A stretch of 64,000 nucleotides of DNA from Pyrus communis (lineage: Eukaryota; Streptophyta; Magnoliopsida; Rosales; Rosaceae), in assembly GCF_963583255.1 (NCBI RefSeq), contig NC_084807.1, forward strand, positions 13,477,072-13,541,071, written 5' to 3'. The position numbers and the translations under genes were made by a program. This document shows, piece by piece, positions 1-12,903 of the stretch (positions are counted from its first letter, which is position 1; every line of letters starts with the position of its first letter). The notes under the pieces were generated by a model. The model worked only from the letters and a program-made list of their open reading frames with translations, searched no databases and was not told the origin of the DNA.

Positions 1-768
1 TGGCTTGTTCTCGTGCATTTACGTTATGTTTCTTTAGTTATTTTAGTACTTTAAGCTATTTTCGTGTGTTTGTAGGTCCAAAGGGCTAAAGGAGCAAAAA
101 GATGCATTTTGGAGACTTTTGGAGCACTTTTGGGCTAAGGATGGATAGCTTATGCTTGGAGCCAAAGTGTTGGACGAAATTGAAGACCTAATTGAAGACC
201 AAAGTGTTGGAACCTTGTTCCCATTAGTTTTAGGACATTTAAACCTTTCCAATTCCCTTATGCCGTGCATCTCCACAATCCCATTCATCAACACATGCAT
301 TCACATGCTTTCACAACCTAATCCACATGCTTTCCCATTACTTATCATCACCACATATCATACATTTACCACTTATCACTTATCATCACCACATATCATA
401 TCACTTATCATAACCACTTATCACTTATCATAACCATACACTTATCACTTATCATACTCATAATCATTCACACCTTGCAGCCACATGCATTCCCCTTTTG
501 CACATGCTTTCCCAATTCATTAAAACATTGCAGCCACATGCATTTCCCCCTTTATCATTTCTGCACATGCACTTTGCCTTTCATTATTGCACCACAAATC
601 AGCACATTCACCTTCATTTCCAGATTGTCCCCTTGCACATGCAGCCACATATTCATTGCACATGCATTTCCACCCTTTAATCACATGCATAAATCAGCCA
701 CATGCATCTCCCATCACCATTCCAGATTTCCACCAAGTTCCTAGCTGTCATGTTCCCCCCATTTCACC

Positions 769-776
769 TATAAATA
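769..776 (+). promoter_or_regulatory. TATA box of LTR A
   Basis: TATAAATA follows the conserved block TGTTCCCCCCATTTCACC, as in the other LTRs of this subfamily. It separates the repeat-rich U3 from the transcribed leader. Transcription would start about 30 bp downstream. Confidence 0.7.
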
Positions 777-1019
777 AGCATCCATTGCAGCCACAATTCA
801 TTCATTCCATTCACAACACAATACACTCTTCCATACACATTCATTCACGCCAGAAATTCATTCCCTCTCTCTAACACAGCCACACTTCAGCATCCTTCAT
901 ATTTTCTGCCCAAAAACACTCCTTGCCTTCCCTATTAATCCAAACACCACTCCCCAAACCATTCACACCATCAAACTATCCTTAGACCTTGTGCTACAAC
1001 GAAGAGGAAGATAAGAGTG

Positions 1020-1065
1020 CCTAAACGTTCATACAATTCAATTTTGAGTTGTTGGAATGTTTAGG
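1020..1065 (+). other. 46-nt leader hairpin (LTR A copy)
   Basis: The arms CCTAAACGTTC and GAATGTTTAGG pair over 11 positions with one G-U pair. An inner stem of the CAATTCAA / TTGAGTTG type continues the helix. The same structure is found in most LTRs in this window, about 250 nt after the TATA box. Confidence 0.6.
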
Positions 1066-1474
1066 TGTTTCTTTGATTTCAAAGTTATGAGGAACTAAAC
1101 CCCCCTTGGTTAGGGGGTGATTCAAATATATGTTTATGCTTGCATTTTGATTTGAATACTTCTAATTGCGTTTCATAAGTTGTGGATTCAATTCGTTTAA
1201 CTGTTTGATTGATAACTTATTTATGTATGTTCATTGAGAGTGCACACTTAATTTTCATGCATGAATATGACGCTAGAATATAAGTGAGTTTCACCTAATC
1301 GTTATGAACTTATATTCACAAGTAGTGGAGGTTGCTTATAAACAATCGCGTTAAATGAATTCTTGGCATAAGTTTCATGCAATCCATAGTAACGAATGCC
1401 TCGTCAACACTTATAATTTTCATAGAGCGTAATGATTCTTGCTTGTATCTCTTCTATGCATTCATGTTGAGGAC

Positions 1475-3405
1475 TGATGCGAAAATAGTTAAACACACAA
1501 ATTAACCCTATGGATGACAATTGTAGTAAATGAGCAAATAGGGATCGTTCTAGACCGGGGATTAACTAGGGATGCTAATCAATGTGAAATTGACTCAAAC
1601 ACGTAAGAACACAATATAAAACACTTACTAGACTCAAAGAATGCAAAACTAAACTTTAAAACACTAAAACAAACCAAAAGACTCAAACATCACCCAAAAC
1701 ACTCAAAACTGCCTTAAAAACACTTTCTGGGCAGTTTTGGACACTTTGGTGAATTTGGACGAATTTGTGTAACAAATTGAATCAAAACACTTAAAAACAC
1801 AAACTAAGACACTTTCTAACTAAGTTGGACACTAAAGTAAAGGGGGATTAAGGTTTTGACGAAATTAAATTAAATAAAACAAGTTAATAAACTAGGCAGA
1901 TTGTATAAACGGATTTGAGAAACAAGATGATGGATGGATTAGTTAGAGGTCCATTCTCCACACATGACACATTTATATATGAATCGATTCTCCAATTGCT
2001 TTTCATTATCTATGATGCTCAACACCCCAAGTTAACCGTGATGCACTAATTAACTCTCAAATTTTCCTTATGTTATTGAATTGGATGATGCATGCGACAA
2101 TTCAAATCATTCTCCAATGGTTCTCAACATGAATGCATAGAAGAGATACAATGAGAGATCATTATGCTCTATGAGAATTATAAGTGTTGACGAGGCAATT
2201 GTAACTATGAATGCATGATACTTTTGCCGAGAATTCAATTAACGCGGTTGTGACTAGCAACCTTCACTACTCATGTTTATAAACTTGTGACGATTAGGTG
2301 AAACTCGTTTATAAACTAGCATCGAGTTTATGCATGAAGACTAAGTATGCATCCCTAATCAACATACAAAAACAAGTTTTTAATAAACATGATAATTGAA
2401 TTACAATCACAACTTAACAAATCACAATTGGAAGAAATCAATTCATATTTCAAACATGTTCATGGCTTCAAACTTTCCCCTAACTAATTAGGGGTTTAGC
2501 CACTCATGATTACAACAAACTTAGAGAGTAATAACAAAGTAAACATTGAAAACAAGAATCGAAGTACACCTAAAAATTCCAACAACTCAATCTTGAATTG
2601 TATGAACGTTTAGGCCTCTTCTCCTCTAGTTGCTGCGGCACAAGGGGTTTTGGTGAGTTTTGGGGGTTATGGATGATGTAGAATGATGTGTTTAGGGTAG
2701 GGATGGATGTAGGGGAAGGCAAGGAGTGTTTTTGGGCAGAAAATATGAAGAATGGTGGAGTATGGCTGTGTTAGAGAGAGGGAATGAATTTCTGGCGTGA
2801 ATGAATGTGAATATGAGATGGTTTTCTGAATATGGAAGAGTGAGTGATTTGTGGCTGCAATGGGTGCTTATTTATAGGTGAAAAAGAGGGAATATGACAG
2901 CTAGGAACTTGGTGGAAAGCTGAAAATGCATGTGCAATGTTTTGGGAGAAAATGGGAGTGCATGTGGCTGCAATGGATTAAAGGGTGAATGCATGTGCAA
3001 TGATGAAGTGGGATGGCTGAAATTGTAAGGGGAATGCATGTGGGTGAATGTGTGGCTGCATGGTTGAATGATTAAAGGGTGCATGTGGCTGAATTGGTGG
3101 TGCAAAGAGAATGAATAATGAAATGGGAAAGCATGTGCAAGGTTTTGGTGTGAATGATTGAATGTGCATGTGGCTGATATGGATTAGGAATCCTTCAATT
3201 TCGTCCATTCCTTTTGCTCCAAACATAAGCTATCCATTCCAAGTCCAATTTTGCTCCAAAATGCTCCAAAATGCATCTTTTTGCTTCCTTAGCCATATGA
3301 ACCTAAAAACACACGAAAATGGCTTAAACTACTAAAACAACTATGAATTAACAATATAAATGCACGAAAACAAGCTAAGTAAGTCGCCTAAATATGCTCC
3401 TATCA
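1475..3405 (-). repeat. 3' LTR of Y1
   Basis: The LTR runs from TGATGCGAAA to CTCCTATCA on the + strand, which on the element strand is TGATAGGAG...TTTCGCATCA. Its length equals that of the partner at 10973-12903. The TATA box is at 2869-2876 on the minus strand. Its U3 (about 2880-3405) is rich in TGCATGTG motifs. Confidence 0.95.
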
Positions 3406-3421
3406 AATTCCCCCACACTTA
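3406..3421 (-). promoter_or_regulatory. Polypurine tract of Y1
   Basis: On the element strand TAAGTGTGGGGGAATT lies directly against the 3' LTR start TGATAGG. This is the expected primer for plus-strand DNA synthesis. Similar G-runs occur further upstream near 4283-4296 and 5100-5114. Confidence 0.85.
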
Positions 3422-5346
3422 GCTTTTGCTAGTCCTCAAGCAAAACAAAACGAAAGAAACTAAAAACAAACCAAAACACATTCTAAACCTTCCAACATGT
3501 ATCTCAGGGATTTCAAACGAACATGACACAATATAGAACATCATTCCCACAACATTTAGCTTACTTTACACTTCAACAAACACTTAATCATAGTTACCAC
3601 TTATTATTTCACATTTAATCAATTAAAACATCATTTTGAATGTAGTAACATGCCTTAGAGAATTCCCTCAATTCCTTACTAGAATGCACTCAATTTTCAC
3701 ACAGATTTTCTAACTCCACGCCCTACACTAGGTATATGTGAGGAGATTGATGTAAATATGAATTCTAACACTCACATATGTTAAATCAAAGAAAGCATTT
3801 TCTGGATTTACGACAATGACATGAATATGATCTCATGAATGGAATGCTACTACTTAGAATGAGAACCAGTGATTCCATATGCTCATACCAAATTCAAACT
3901 CCACAAATTTGAACACCTAACATCAAGATAGAAGTTGAGGGTTGTAACGGGGCTAAGGGTAATGGTTTAACAAAGAAAGGTAAAGTAAAACAAAGGTTCT
4001 TAAAGCAATAGGAAGCAAAGTAATGAAATTGACACCTAAACTCACTTTTAATGGCAGAAATCAACTTTTAAACACAAGGGAAGATTCATGCACAATTAGG
4101 GTCAAATTCACTCTTTTGGACCCTTCCTTCAATAACCAATACTTGTGAGATCATTCTCACTTATTTTTCAACTCTTTTTCTTTCTTTTCAACACTTTTCT
4201 AATTTCTTTTTATTTTTCCACGAAATTTTTTCTCTTTCTTTTTCTTTTTCTTTATTTCATTCTTTGGCCGTGCCCTATTATCTTCCCCCACACTTATTTT
4301 CTGCAATATATTGATCAAAAGGAGTTCATTCTAAATCATGCTTCACTATCCTTTAAGAACAAGGGTATGGGAAGTCCTAATCTAGGCTAGGTAAGGATAA
4401 TGTGGCTAACAAAGAAAATAAGCTTGAAAAGGCTCAAAAAGGGGTAATCCTACAATACATGTGAAAAGGGATAGGCTTTTTGGCTTTGGCTTGACTAACA
4501 ACTTCATCTTATTGTATGTTATGCAATCAATATCATGCTTTGAATGAAATGGGCATGAGTTCTAGTATTTGGAACTATAATGAAATGCATTCCAAGTAGC
4601 AACCAAGCAAAGAATGATGAGATCATGCAACGACTTTAGAAAACAAGAAATCACAGATTTATACTCTCCAAAGAACGTTATAGGCTCAAGTCTCACAAGG
4701 ATGTAGCTTTAATTTGAGTTTCTTCCTTCAAGCATGTTACAAAAACTGATTTTCTCTTTTTGTGATTACATGTGAATTCATAAGCTATAACCATAACCAA
4801 GCATAAACCAAAGCACAAATCAACTTCCAGCCATGTTTACAACATTCTTTAATAGTCATGCAATTAAAACCAAATCCTCATCATTGTGTTGGAAGGTACC
4901 CTAGGACACAAAAACAACTCTTTTTGGGTTTTTTTTTTGAAACAATTTTTCAAATTTTTATGGGATTTTCGAATTTTTAAGTCAAAACACACTAAAACAG
5001 ACCAAAACTGCTTAAAAACACTTAAAAACAGCAAGGAACAAGTCTATAAGTAAAGGGGTGATAAAATCCCATGATTTTGCATCAAAAACACTTAGTTACC
5101 CCCCCCCACACTTAAATCAAACATTGTCCTCAATGTTTCAAGCATAAAATCACACAAAACACAAAGAAACACACAAACAGCAAGTAAAACAACTAAATAG
5201 GCAGATTCGAAATAAACAACAAAGTGAAGGGTTTAGGAACGCAAATCTGGAATTGGAGTGATTCCTTGAGCTTCCTTTGTTGAATTGCATGGGTTGCCTC
5301 CCAAGTAGCTCTTTCTTTAACGTCTTGCAGCCGGACGAAGACACGT
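3422..5346 (-). other. 3' non-coding region of Y1
   Basis: About 1.9 kb lie between the pol stop codon and the PPT. No convincing ORF is present; a short ORF at 4145-4390 on the + strand is low-complexity Phe/Leu read from a T-rich tract. The segment is alignable with the same zone in E2, H, P, Q and S, including the signal GGGAGGCAACCCATGCAA just after pol and two extra PPT-like G-runs. Its conservation in coding and non-coding elements suggests a role in RNA processing or replication, which is inference. Confidence 0.75.
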
Positions 5347-8300
5347 TCATGCTCCATTGGAGCCCACGGCATGGAGTGGGATCTCCTCCACGACATGCTC
5401 CACAAAGTTCTCATAGTATGGCTTCAATCTATGTCCGTTCACCTTGAACTCGTGGCCACTTTTTAAGCTTTGGACTTGGACTGCACCATGAGGAAAAACA
5501 TTAGTAACAACAAGAGGTCCAATCCATTTAGAACGTAACTTACCAGGGAATAACCGAAGTCTTGAATCAAAAAGCAACACTTTCTGCCCCTTGGAGAACG
5601 TTTTGGTACGAAGCATCTTATCATGATAAGCCTTCGTCTTGTCCTTGTAGATGCGAGCATTCTCGTAAGCCTCGTTCCTAATCTCCTCAAGTTCATCTAA
5701 TTGGAGCTTCCTATGAACTCCAGCAGCGTCTATGTCCAAATTGAAGGTTTTCACAGCCCAATGTGCCTTGTGCTCTAACTCAACGGGCAAATGACATGGC
5801 TTACCATATATAAGCCGAAAAGGTGACATGCCAAGGGGAGTTTTGTAAGCCGTACGATAGGCCCACAATGCATCGTCCAAGCGCAAACTCCAATCTCTTC
5901 TTGAGGGTCCCACGGTTTTCTCTAGGACTTGTTTGATCTCCCTATTTGAAACCTCCGCTTGCCCATTGGTTTGAGGGTGATAAGGTGTGGAAACCTTATG
6001 AGTAACGTTGTACTTCTTGAGCAAAGCTTCAATGGTGCGGTTACGAAAGTGAGAACCCCCATCACTAATTAAAACTCGTGGCATCCCAAACCTAGCAAAA
6101 ATATTAGATTTCACAAAATCTGCAACAACCTTAGAATCGTTAGTACGGGTGGCTTTGGCTTCCACCCATTTGGAAACATAATCGACAGCTAGCAAGATAT
6201 AAGTGAAACCAAAAGATGGAGGGAAGGGGCCCATGAAATCAATACCCCAAACATCAAAAATTTCCACAAAGGAGAGAGATTGTTGCGGCATTTGGTCCTT
6301 AGGCCCTATGTTACCTGTTCTTTGACACTTATCGCATGTTACACAAAACATTTTAGCATCTTTAAAGAGATTAGGCCAATAAAATCCAGATTGTAACACC
6401 TTTAGGGCTGTCCTTTGGGTGCCAAAATGTCCCCCACATGCATAAGTATGGCAGAATGTAAGAATGGAATTAAATTCAGATTCGGGCACACATCTACGAA
6501 CAATCTGATCTGGGCAGAATTTCCATAAATATGGATCATCCCAAACATAAAAACGTGCATCATGAACAAGTTTATCACGTTGGAACTTGTTTAGGGTACT
6601 AGGAACTTGCTTAGACACCAAGAAATTGACCAAATCGGCATACCAAGGGGTTCTTACCTCAATGGACAGAAGTTGCTCATCCGGAAACGTTTCTAAAATG
6701 GGGGTGGACTCTTCCTCACGCACCATTCTACTTAGGTGGTCAGCCACCACGTTTTCACACCCTTTCTTGTCTCGGATTTCAAGATCGAACTCTTGAAGTA
6801 GGAGCATCCAACGAATGAGTCTTGGCTTAGCCTCCTTTTTGGTGAGAAGATACTTCAAGGCTGCATGGTCAGTGAAAACAATTACTTTAGTACCAAGAAG
6901 ATATGATCTAAACTTATCTAAAGCAAATACAACCGCCAAAAGTTCTTTTTCGGTTGTAGAATAATTCAATTGAGCATCATTTAAAGTGCGTGAAGCATAA
7001 TAAATAACATGTGGCTGTTTATTTTTCCTTTGACCCAAAACAGCCCCAAGTGCATAATCCGATGCATCACACATCAATTCAAAGGGAATGGACCAATCCG
7101 GGGGAGTTATGATGGGTGCCGTGGTGAGTAAGTCTTTTAGATGCTTGAATGCCTTCTCACACGCCTCGTTGAACTCAAAAGACACATCCTTTTGGAGTAG
7201 GCGGCATAGGGGTTGTGCAATCTTGGAAAAGTCCTTGATAAATCGTCGATAGAATCCTGCATGGCCAAGAAAAGAACGGACCCCTCTAACCGACGCAGGA
7301 GAGGGTAAGTGACGTACAAGATCTATTTTAGACTTATCAACTTCAATTCCTTTTTCAGAGATGATATGACCCAAAACTATACCTTGTTTAACCATAAAAT
7401 GACATTTTTCCCAATTCAAAACAAGGTTAGTTTCCATGCATCTTTTCAAGATTAAAGTGAGATTATGCAAACAAGCATCAAATGAGTCTCCAAACACACT
7501 AAAATCGTCCATAAATACTTCAATTATCTTTTCAACATAATCAGAGAAGATACTTACCATGCATCGTTGGAAAGTGGCCGGTGCATTGCATAAACCAAAT
7601 GGCATACGACGATATGCAAAAGTACCAAATGGACAAGTAAAGGTGGTCTTTTCTTGATCATCCGGCGTTATGACAATTTGATTATAACCCGAATAACCAT
7701 CAAGAAAGCAATAAAAAGAATGACCGGCTAACCTTTCAAGCATTTGATCAATGAATGGCAAAGGGAAGTGATCTTTCCTTGTTGCGGCATTTAGCTTTCT
7801 ATAGTCAATGCACACCCTCCAACCGGTTTGAATGCGTGTAGGCACAAGTTCATCTTCTTCATTCTTCACCACAGTCACTTCGGATTTCTTTGGCACAACT
7901 TGAACCGGTGAAACCCAACGGCTATCCGAGATAGGATAGATCACCCCACAATCTAGAAGCTTGATAATCTCCTTTTTCACAACTTCCATCATTGGAGGGT
8001 TGAGCCGGCGTTGAGCCTCTCTGGTTGGTTTAGCCCCCTCCTCTAAAAGTATGCGATGCATGCAAGTTGTAGGACTAATACCCTTTATGTCGGCCAAGGT
8101 CCATCCTATGGCCGTCTTGTGTTCTTTCAACACCCGAATCAATTTCTCCTCCTCCATTGCTGTGAGGGATAAGGAAACTATGACAGGCAACGTCTCATTG
8201 TCTCCCAAATAGACATACTTCAAATGATCCGGCAATGGTTTAAGCTCAAGAATGGGTGCCTGAATCACTGAAGGTAACAACTTGTTAGTCGAAACAGGAA

Positions 8301-10848
8301 TTGGACTCGGTTTTGGAGGCTTACCAAAGTGTTGTGGCAATGACTCAAGTGCAGCAACCATCTCGGCCTCATCTTCACTTCTAGGCACGGCAAAACCAAA
8401 TTTTTGCCCAATTCCTTGTGCAATTGTTGTTTCAAGTGTATCCCTCTCCAAAGAATCGAGAAATTCCTGCGCCAAATCATCAATTATATCAATAGAAAAG
8501 CAAGAATGATCGTCCTTAGGAAATTTAATACTTTCAGAAAGATTGAAATCAATGACTTCCCCATCAAATTCCATCGTTAAAGTTCCTTTAAACACATCTA
8601 TCTTGGTGCGGGCTGTTTTCATGAAGGGCCTCCCTAATAGAATCGGTAATGGGGTGGAATGGGGTGAATCCTCCATGTCAAGCACGTAGAAATCCGCTGG
8701 AAAAATCAAGTTATCAACCTGTACCAAAACATCTTCCAAAACACCCTTTGGATATGCATTAGAACGATCGGCTAATTGAATTATCACACCATCATTTTTA
8801 AGCTCACCTAAGTTCATAGATGCATAAATAGAGTATGGCATAACATTAATCGAAGCCCCTAAGTCTAACATGCATTGTTCAAACTTAGTATTACCAATAA
8901 CGCACGGAATTGTAAAACTACCCGGATCTTTGCATTTAGGGGGTAATTTCCTTTGCAACACAGCAGAGACATTTTCACTTACCTGGACCACCTCCTTGTT
9001 TGAAATCCTCTTCCTCGTTGTGCAAAGCTCTTTTAAGAACTTGGCATACTTAGGGACTTGCTTGATTGCATCAAGGAGCGGAATGTTAACTTGAACTTTC
9101 CTAAAGGTTTCCAAAATGTCCTTTTCACTCTCCTCCTTCTTTGATTGCCTAAACCTGCTAGGAAAGGGCACGTTTAGTGGAATAGAACTTGACAAAGTCG
9201 AATTTGGACTTACCTTAGGCATATTGGACGGTTTTGGCACAATAGGGGGATGCGGCAAAGATTCTTTCACCCTTGCCGTGGCCTTTATTCCTTGTTCCTC
9301 CTCTTCTTGCAGCAACACGTCCTCTTCTTGATTTGTTTTGGACGTGCTTGGGGTGGTTTCGACCTCCTTACCACTTCTCAACATGATTGCCTTGGCAGAT
9401 TCGAATCCTCCCCTTGGATTGACAATGGTTGAGCTAGGGAGCTTGCCTTTGTCTCGGAATTGTCCTACAAATTCCGCAATCTGCCCAATTTGTTTCTCCA
9501 AGTGATCCACCCTTTTGTCTTGGTTTTGCATGGCTTTGGTTTGATCCTCTTGCCCCTGAGACAAATTGGTAAGTAATTTAAGAAGTGTTTCATTTCCCAA
9601 CGACGTACCTTGATTGTTTTGGGCAGGTTGTGCTTGGTTTGGATTGGGGCCGAATGGCTTGGTGTAGAACCCCGGGGGTTGTTGTCTAAAGCCTCCTTGT
9701 TGTTGAGGTTGTTGAGGTTCCCTCCACTTGAAGTTTGGATGGTCTCTCCAACCCGGATTGTATGTGTTGGAATATGGATCATTCCTTGGTTGATTGTGGC
9801 TCGGAAATCCAATGGCATTTGCACTCTCCCATCCCCCATTCTCAATCAATTGAGGGCATTTTTCCGAAGGGTGTCCTTGGATAGAACATACACCACATAC
9901 AATCGGTCCTTGTATCTTCATTCCTTCGGCCATCTGAGACACAATAGAAGTAAGATTAGCTATCTGAGATTGAATATCGGATTGAGAACTTACCTCATTC
10001 AAGTGTTGCCGTGGGGGGTCCCTTTGCCCAAGTCCTTCATATTGTTGTGCATTTAGAGCACGGTTTGCAATTAGGGTCTTGGCCGACATAGGAGTTTTGT
10101 CCACCAATGCACCTCCCGCCGAAGCATCGAGCATTTGCCTTTCAATGGGAAGAAGGCCCTCATAGAAATATTGAAGGAGAAGCTCCTCCTTCATTTGATG
10201 TTGAGGACATGATGCAACAAGGGCTTTAAAACGCTCGTAGTATGCCGGAAAAGATTCTCCTTGACTTTGTTGGATTCCGCTAATTTTCTTCCTCAAGAGG
10301 ATGACTCTTGAAGTAGGGAAGAACTTCTCCAAGAACGCTCTCTTCATGCTCTCCCAAGAAGTAACGGTCCCGGGTGCCAATTCATAAAGCCAATCCTTAG
10401 CTTTTTCCACAAGAGAGAATGGAAAAGCTTTCATCATTAGAATGTTCCCATCGACATTTATGGGTGTCATGCTCGAACAAACAACCTCGAACTCCTTGAG
10501 ATGCTTGTTGGGATCTTCCATGGAAAGCCCATGGTATTTCGGAATGTGGTGCAACAAGCTTGACTTCAACTCGAATTCATCGGTCTTGCCTTGGGCAGCC
10601 GCGGGGTATTGAATGCATAATGGTGCGGCATTGGCCAACCCCGAGGCCGAAAGCTCTTTAATGGTCCGATTGTCCGCTGCCATAACTTCTTCTTCCACAC
10701 TTTCAAACTCAGATTCGGCCTCTGAACTTGAACTAGGTTCACTAGGTTCACTAGGTTCGGGATGCCTCCTCTTTCTTCTCAAATCACGTTCAAAATCGTC
10801 GTTAAAGTCCAAGATATGTGCATGCACAGTTTGAGAACTCCGCGTCAT
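5347..10848 (-). CDS. gag-pol: Gag-Pol polyprotein of Y1, intact 1833 aa
   Basis: This is a single uninterrupted ORF. Gag comes first (capsid-like region about 85-290, zinc knuckle [14 protein letters not shown] near 317-330). Next are an aspartic protease with LDLGAS near 660, reverse transcriptase (LDGYSGYN near 1048, FMDD near 1112), RNase H (CDASDYALG near 1260, [10 protein letters not shown] near 1327) and integrase. The integrase zinc finger lies near 1468-1508 (HTYACGGH to CDKCQR), and its catalytic Asp, Asp and Glu are in [15 protein letters not shown] and [10 protein letters not shown] near 1533, 1595 and 1628. No chromodomain follows. The start MTRSS is the same one used in N, P and the E2 remnant. 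Product processing by the protease is known for the family. The protease triad is DLG where many gypsy elements have DTG or DSG; the other copies here share it. Intact motifs plus near-identical LTRs make it a candidate autonomous copy. Confidence 0.95.
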   Translation of the reverse strand: MTRSSQTVHAHILDFNDDFERDLRRKRRHPEPSEPSEPSSSSEAESEFESVEEEVMAADNRTIKELSASGLANAAPLCIQYPAAAQGKTDEFELKSSLLHHIPKYHGLSMEDPNKHLKEFEVVCSSMTPINVDGNILMMKAFPFSLVEKAKDWLYELAPGTVTSWESMKRAFLEKFFPTSRVILLRKKISGIQQSQGESFPAYYERFKALVASCPQHQMKEELLLQYFYEGLLPIERQMLDASAGGALVDKTPMSAKTLIANRALNAQQYEGLGQRDPPRQHLNEVSSQSDIQSQIANLTSIVSQMAEGMKIQGPIVCGVCSIQGHPSEKCPQLIENGGWESANAIGFPSHNQPRNDPYSNTYNPGWRDHPNFKWREPQQPQQQGGFRQQPPGFYTKPFGPNPNQAQPAQNNQGTSLGNETLLKLLTNLSQGQEDQTKAMQNQDKRVDHLEKQIGQIAEFVGQFRDKGKLPSSTIVNPRGGFESAKAIMLRSGKEVETTPSTSKTNQEEDVLLQEEEEQGIKATARVKESLPHPPIVPKPSNMPKVSPNSTLSSSIPLNVPFPSRFRQSKKEESEKDILETFRKVQVNIPLLDAIKQVPKYAKFLKELCTTRKRISNKEVVQVSENVSAVLQRKLPPKCKDPGSFTIPCVIGNTKFEQCMLDLGASINVMPYSIYASMNLGELKNDGVIIQLADRSNAYPKGVLEDVLVQVDNLIFPADFYVLDMEDSPHSTPLPILLGRPFMKTARTKIDVFKGTLTMEFDGEVIDFNLSESIKFPKDDHSCFSIDIIDDLAQEFLDSLERDTLETTIAQGIGQKFGFAVPRSEDEAEMVAALESLPQHFGKPPKPSPIPVSTNKLLPSVIQAPILELKPLPDHLKYVYLGDNETLPVIVSLSLTAMEEEKLIRVLKEHKTAIGWTLADIKGISPTTCMHRILLEEGAKPTREAQRRLNPPMMEVVKKEIIKLLDCGVIYPISDSRWVSPVQVVPKKSEVTVVKNEEDELVPTRIQTGWRVCIDYRKLNAATRKDHFPLPFIDQMLERLAGHSFYCFLDGYSGYNQIVITPDDQEKTTFTCPFGTFAYRRMPFGLCNAPATFQRCMVSIFSDYVEKIIEVFMDDFSVFGDSFDACLHNLTLILKRCMETNLVLNWEKCHFMVKQGIVLGHIISEKGIEVDKSKIDLVRHLPSPASVRGVRSFLGHAGFYRRFIKDFSKIAQPLCRLLQKDVSFEFNEACEKAFKHLKDLLTTAPIITPPDWSIPFELMCDASDYALGAVLGQRKNKQPHVIYYASRTLNDAQLNYSTTEKELLAVVFALDKFRSYLLGTKVIVFTDHAALKYLLTKKEAKPRLIRWMLLLQEFDLEIRDKKGCENVVADHLSRMVREEESTPILETFPDEQLLSIEVRTPWYADLVNFLVSKQVPSTLNKFQRDKLVHDARFYVWDDPYLWKFCPDQIVRRCVPESEFNSILTFCHTYACGGHFGTQRTALKVLQSGFYWPNLFKDAKMFCVTCDKCQRTGNIGPKDQMPQQSLSFVEIFDVWGIDFMGPFPPSFGFTYILLAVDYVSKWVEAKATRTNDSKVVADFVKSNIFARFGMPRVLISDGGSHFRNRTIEALLKKYNVTHKVSTPYHPQTNGQAEVSNREIKQVLEKTVGPSRRDWSLRLDDALWAYRTAYKTPLGMSPFRLIYGKPCHLPVELEHKAHWAVKTFNLDIDAAGVHRKLQLDELEEIRNEAYENARIYKDKTKAYHDKMLRTKTFSKGQKVLLFDSRLRLFPGKLRSKWIGPLVVTNVFPHGAVQVQSLKSGHEFKVNGHRLKPYYENFVEHVVEEIPLHAVGSNGA

Positions 10849-10929
10849 GCACTAGTACCTAAACCAAGAAAACAAAACAAAATAAGAAAACTAGGTAAAT
10901 TACACTAAAAACATACGGCAAAAACACAA

Positions 10930-10967
10930 GGGATTAGCAATTTTGCTAATCCCCGGCAACGGCGCCA
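10930..10967 (-). promoter_or_regulatory. Primer-binding site (tRNA-Asp) with overlapping hairpin, Y1
   Basis: The PBS at 10950-10967 reads TGGCGCCGTTGCCGGGGA on the element strand. It is complementary to the CCA-tailed 3' end of plant tRNA-Asp(GUC) and lies 5 nt from the LTR end. Its last bases begin a perfect 11-bp hairpin GGGATTAGCAA / TTGCTAATCCC (10930-10953) with a 2-nt spacer. Confidence 0.9.
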
Positions 10968-10972
10968 AAATT

Positions 10973-12903
10973 TGATGCGAAAATAGTTAAACACACAAAT
11001 TAACCCTATGGATGACAATTGTAGTAAATGAGCAAATAGGGATCGTTCTAGACCGGGGATTAACTAGGGATGCTAATCAATGTGAAATTGACTCAAACAC
11101 GTAAGAACACAATATAAAACACTTACTAGACTCAAAGAATGCAAAACTAAACTTTAAAACACTAAAACAAACCAAAAGACTCAAACATCACCCAAAACAC
11201 TCAAAACTGCCTTAAAAACACTTTCTGGGCAGTTTTGGACACTTTGGTGAATTTGGACGAATTTGTGTAACAAATTGAATCAAAACACTTAAAAACACAA
11301 ACTAAGACACTTTCTAACTAAGTTGGACACTAAAGTAAAGGGGGATTAAGGTTTTGACGAAATTAAATTAAATAAAACAAGTTAATAAACTAGGCAGATT
11401 GTATAAACGGATTTGAGAAACAAGATGATGGATGGATTAGTTAGAGGTCCATTCTCCACACATGACACATTTATATATGAATCGATTCTCCAATTGCTTT
11501 TCATTATCTATGATGCTCAACACCCCAAGTTAACCGTGATGCACTAATTAACTCTCAAATTTTCCTTATGTTATTGAATTGGATGATGCATGCGACAATT
11601 CAAATCATTCTCCAATGGTTCTCAACATGAATGCATAGAAGAGATACAATGAGAGATCATTATGCTCTATGAGAATTATAAGTGTTGACGAGGCAATTGT
11701 AACTATGAATGCATGATACTTTTGCCGAGAATTCAATTAACGCGGTTGTGACTAGCAACCTTCACTACTCATGTTTATAAACTTGTGACGATTAGGTGAA
11801 ACTCGTTTATAAACTAGCATCGAGTTTATGCATGAAGACTAAGTATGCATCCCTAATCAACATACAAAAACAAGTTTTTAATAAACATGATAATTGAATT
11901 ACAATCACAACTTAACAAATCACAATTGGAAGAAATCAATTCATATTTCAAACATGTTCATGGCTTCAAACTTTCCCCTAACTAATTAGGGGTTTAGCCA
12001 CTCATGATTACAACAAACTTAGAGAGTAATAACAAAGTAAACATTGAAAACAAGAATCGAAGTACACCTAAAAATTCCAACAACTCAATCTTGAATTGTA
12101 TGAACGTTTAGGCCTCTTCTCCTCTAGTTGCTGCGGCACAAGGGGTTTTGGTGAGTTTTGGGGGTTATGGATGATGTAGAATGATGTGTTTAGGGTAGGG
12201 ATGGATGTAGGGGAAGGCAAGGAGTGTTTTTGGGCAGAAAATATGAAGAATGGTGGAGTATGGCTGTGTTAGAGAGAGGGAATGAATTTCTGGCGTGAAT
12301 GAATGTGAATATGAGATGGTTTTCTGAATATGGAAGAGTGAGTGATTTGTGGCTGCAATGGGTGCTTATTTATAGGTGAAAAAGAGGGAATATGACAGCT
12401 AGGAACTTGGTGGAAAGCTGAAAATGCATGTGCAATGTTTTGGGAGAAAATGGGAGTGCATGTGGCTGCAATGGATTAAAGGGTGAATGCATGTGCAATG
12501 ATGAAGTGGGATGGCTGAAATTGTAAGGGGAATGCATGTGGGTGAATGTGTGGCTGCATGGTTGAATGATTAAAGGGTGCATGTGGCTGAATTGGTGGTG
12601 CAAAGAGAATGAATAATGAAATGGGAAAGCATGTGCAAGGTTTTGGTGTGAATGATTGAATGTGCATGTGGCTGATATGGATTAGGAATCCTTCAATTTC
12701 GTCCATTCCTTTTGCTCCAAACATAAGCTATCCATTCCAAGTCCAATTTTGCTCCAAAATGCTCCAAAATGCATCTTTTTGCTTCCTTAGCCATATGAAC
12801 CTAAAAACACACGAAAATGGCTTAAACTACTAAAATAACTATGAATTAACAATATAAATGCACGAAAACAAGCTAAGTAAGTCGCCTAAATATGCTCCTA
12901 TCA
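10973..12903 (-). repeat. 5' LTR of Y1
   Basis: This 1931-bp LTR starts the transcript of Y1. The minus-strand TATA box TATAAATA is at 12367-12374. The leader contains the 46-nt hairpin (12067-12112) and the CAAAACTGCC/GGCAGTTTTG hairpin near 11203-11243. U3 lies between about 12375 and 12903 and has many TGCATGTG motifs. Confidence 0.95.
12367..12374 (-). promoter_or_regulatory. TATA box driving Y1
   Basis: TATAAATA on the minus strand sits at the U3/leader boundary in the 5' LTR, about 1.5 kb upstream of the Gag start codon. The partner box in the 3' LTR is at 2869-2876. Confidence 0.7.

Larger units (their letters stand above)
1..1474 (+). mobile_element. LTR of element A, left part (interrupted)
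   Basis: This is the upstream portion of an LTR in + orientation. By alignment with the LTR starting at 13811, about 28 bp of its TGATAGGAGC start lie left of the window. It reads through a U3 rich in CATGCA and TTATCA motifs, a TATA box at 769-776 and a leader with a 46-nt hairpin (1020-1065). It is cut at 1474 by element Y1 and resumes at 12904; AGGAC is duplicated at both sides. Whether A is a solo LTR or the 3' LTR of a full element cannot be decided here. Short ORFs in the U3 are translations of the CATGCA-type repeats and not genes. Confidence 0.9.
1475..12903 (-). mobile_element. Y1: complete Athila-like Ty3/gypsy retrotransposon
   Basis: The element is 11,429 bp on the minus strand, flanked by the 5-bp TSD AGGAC (1470-1474 and 12904-12908). 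In its own orientation it has a 5' LTR (10973-12903), a PBS for tRNA-Asp (10950-10967), one Gag-Pol ORF (5347-10848), a 1.9-kb 3' non-coding region, a PPT (3406-3421) and a 3' LTR (1475-3405). Both LTRs are 1931 bp and I noticed only an isolated difference (near 3340 versus 12836), so insertion was recent. It interrupts LTR A. There is no envelope-like ORF after pol and no chromodomain. Confidence 0.95.

Noticed and set aside
43..874. Overlapping short ORFs rich in His, Ala, Phe and Pro in the LTR U3 (repeated near 2872-3226, 12370-12724, 14318-15010, 21328-22020, 25377-25969, 48006-48450, 60474-61102)
   Set aside because: They are open in several frames because the CATGCA/TTATCA repeats lack stop codons. 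They lie in U3 promoter sequence and change frame between copies.
4145..4390. 81-aa ORF with Phe/Leu-rich sequence, considered as an envelope-like membrane protein after pol
   Set aside because: It is on the strand opposite to Y1, is low complexity from a T-rich tract, and has no counterpart in P or Q.
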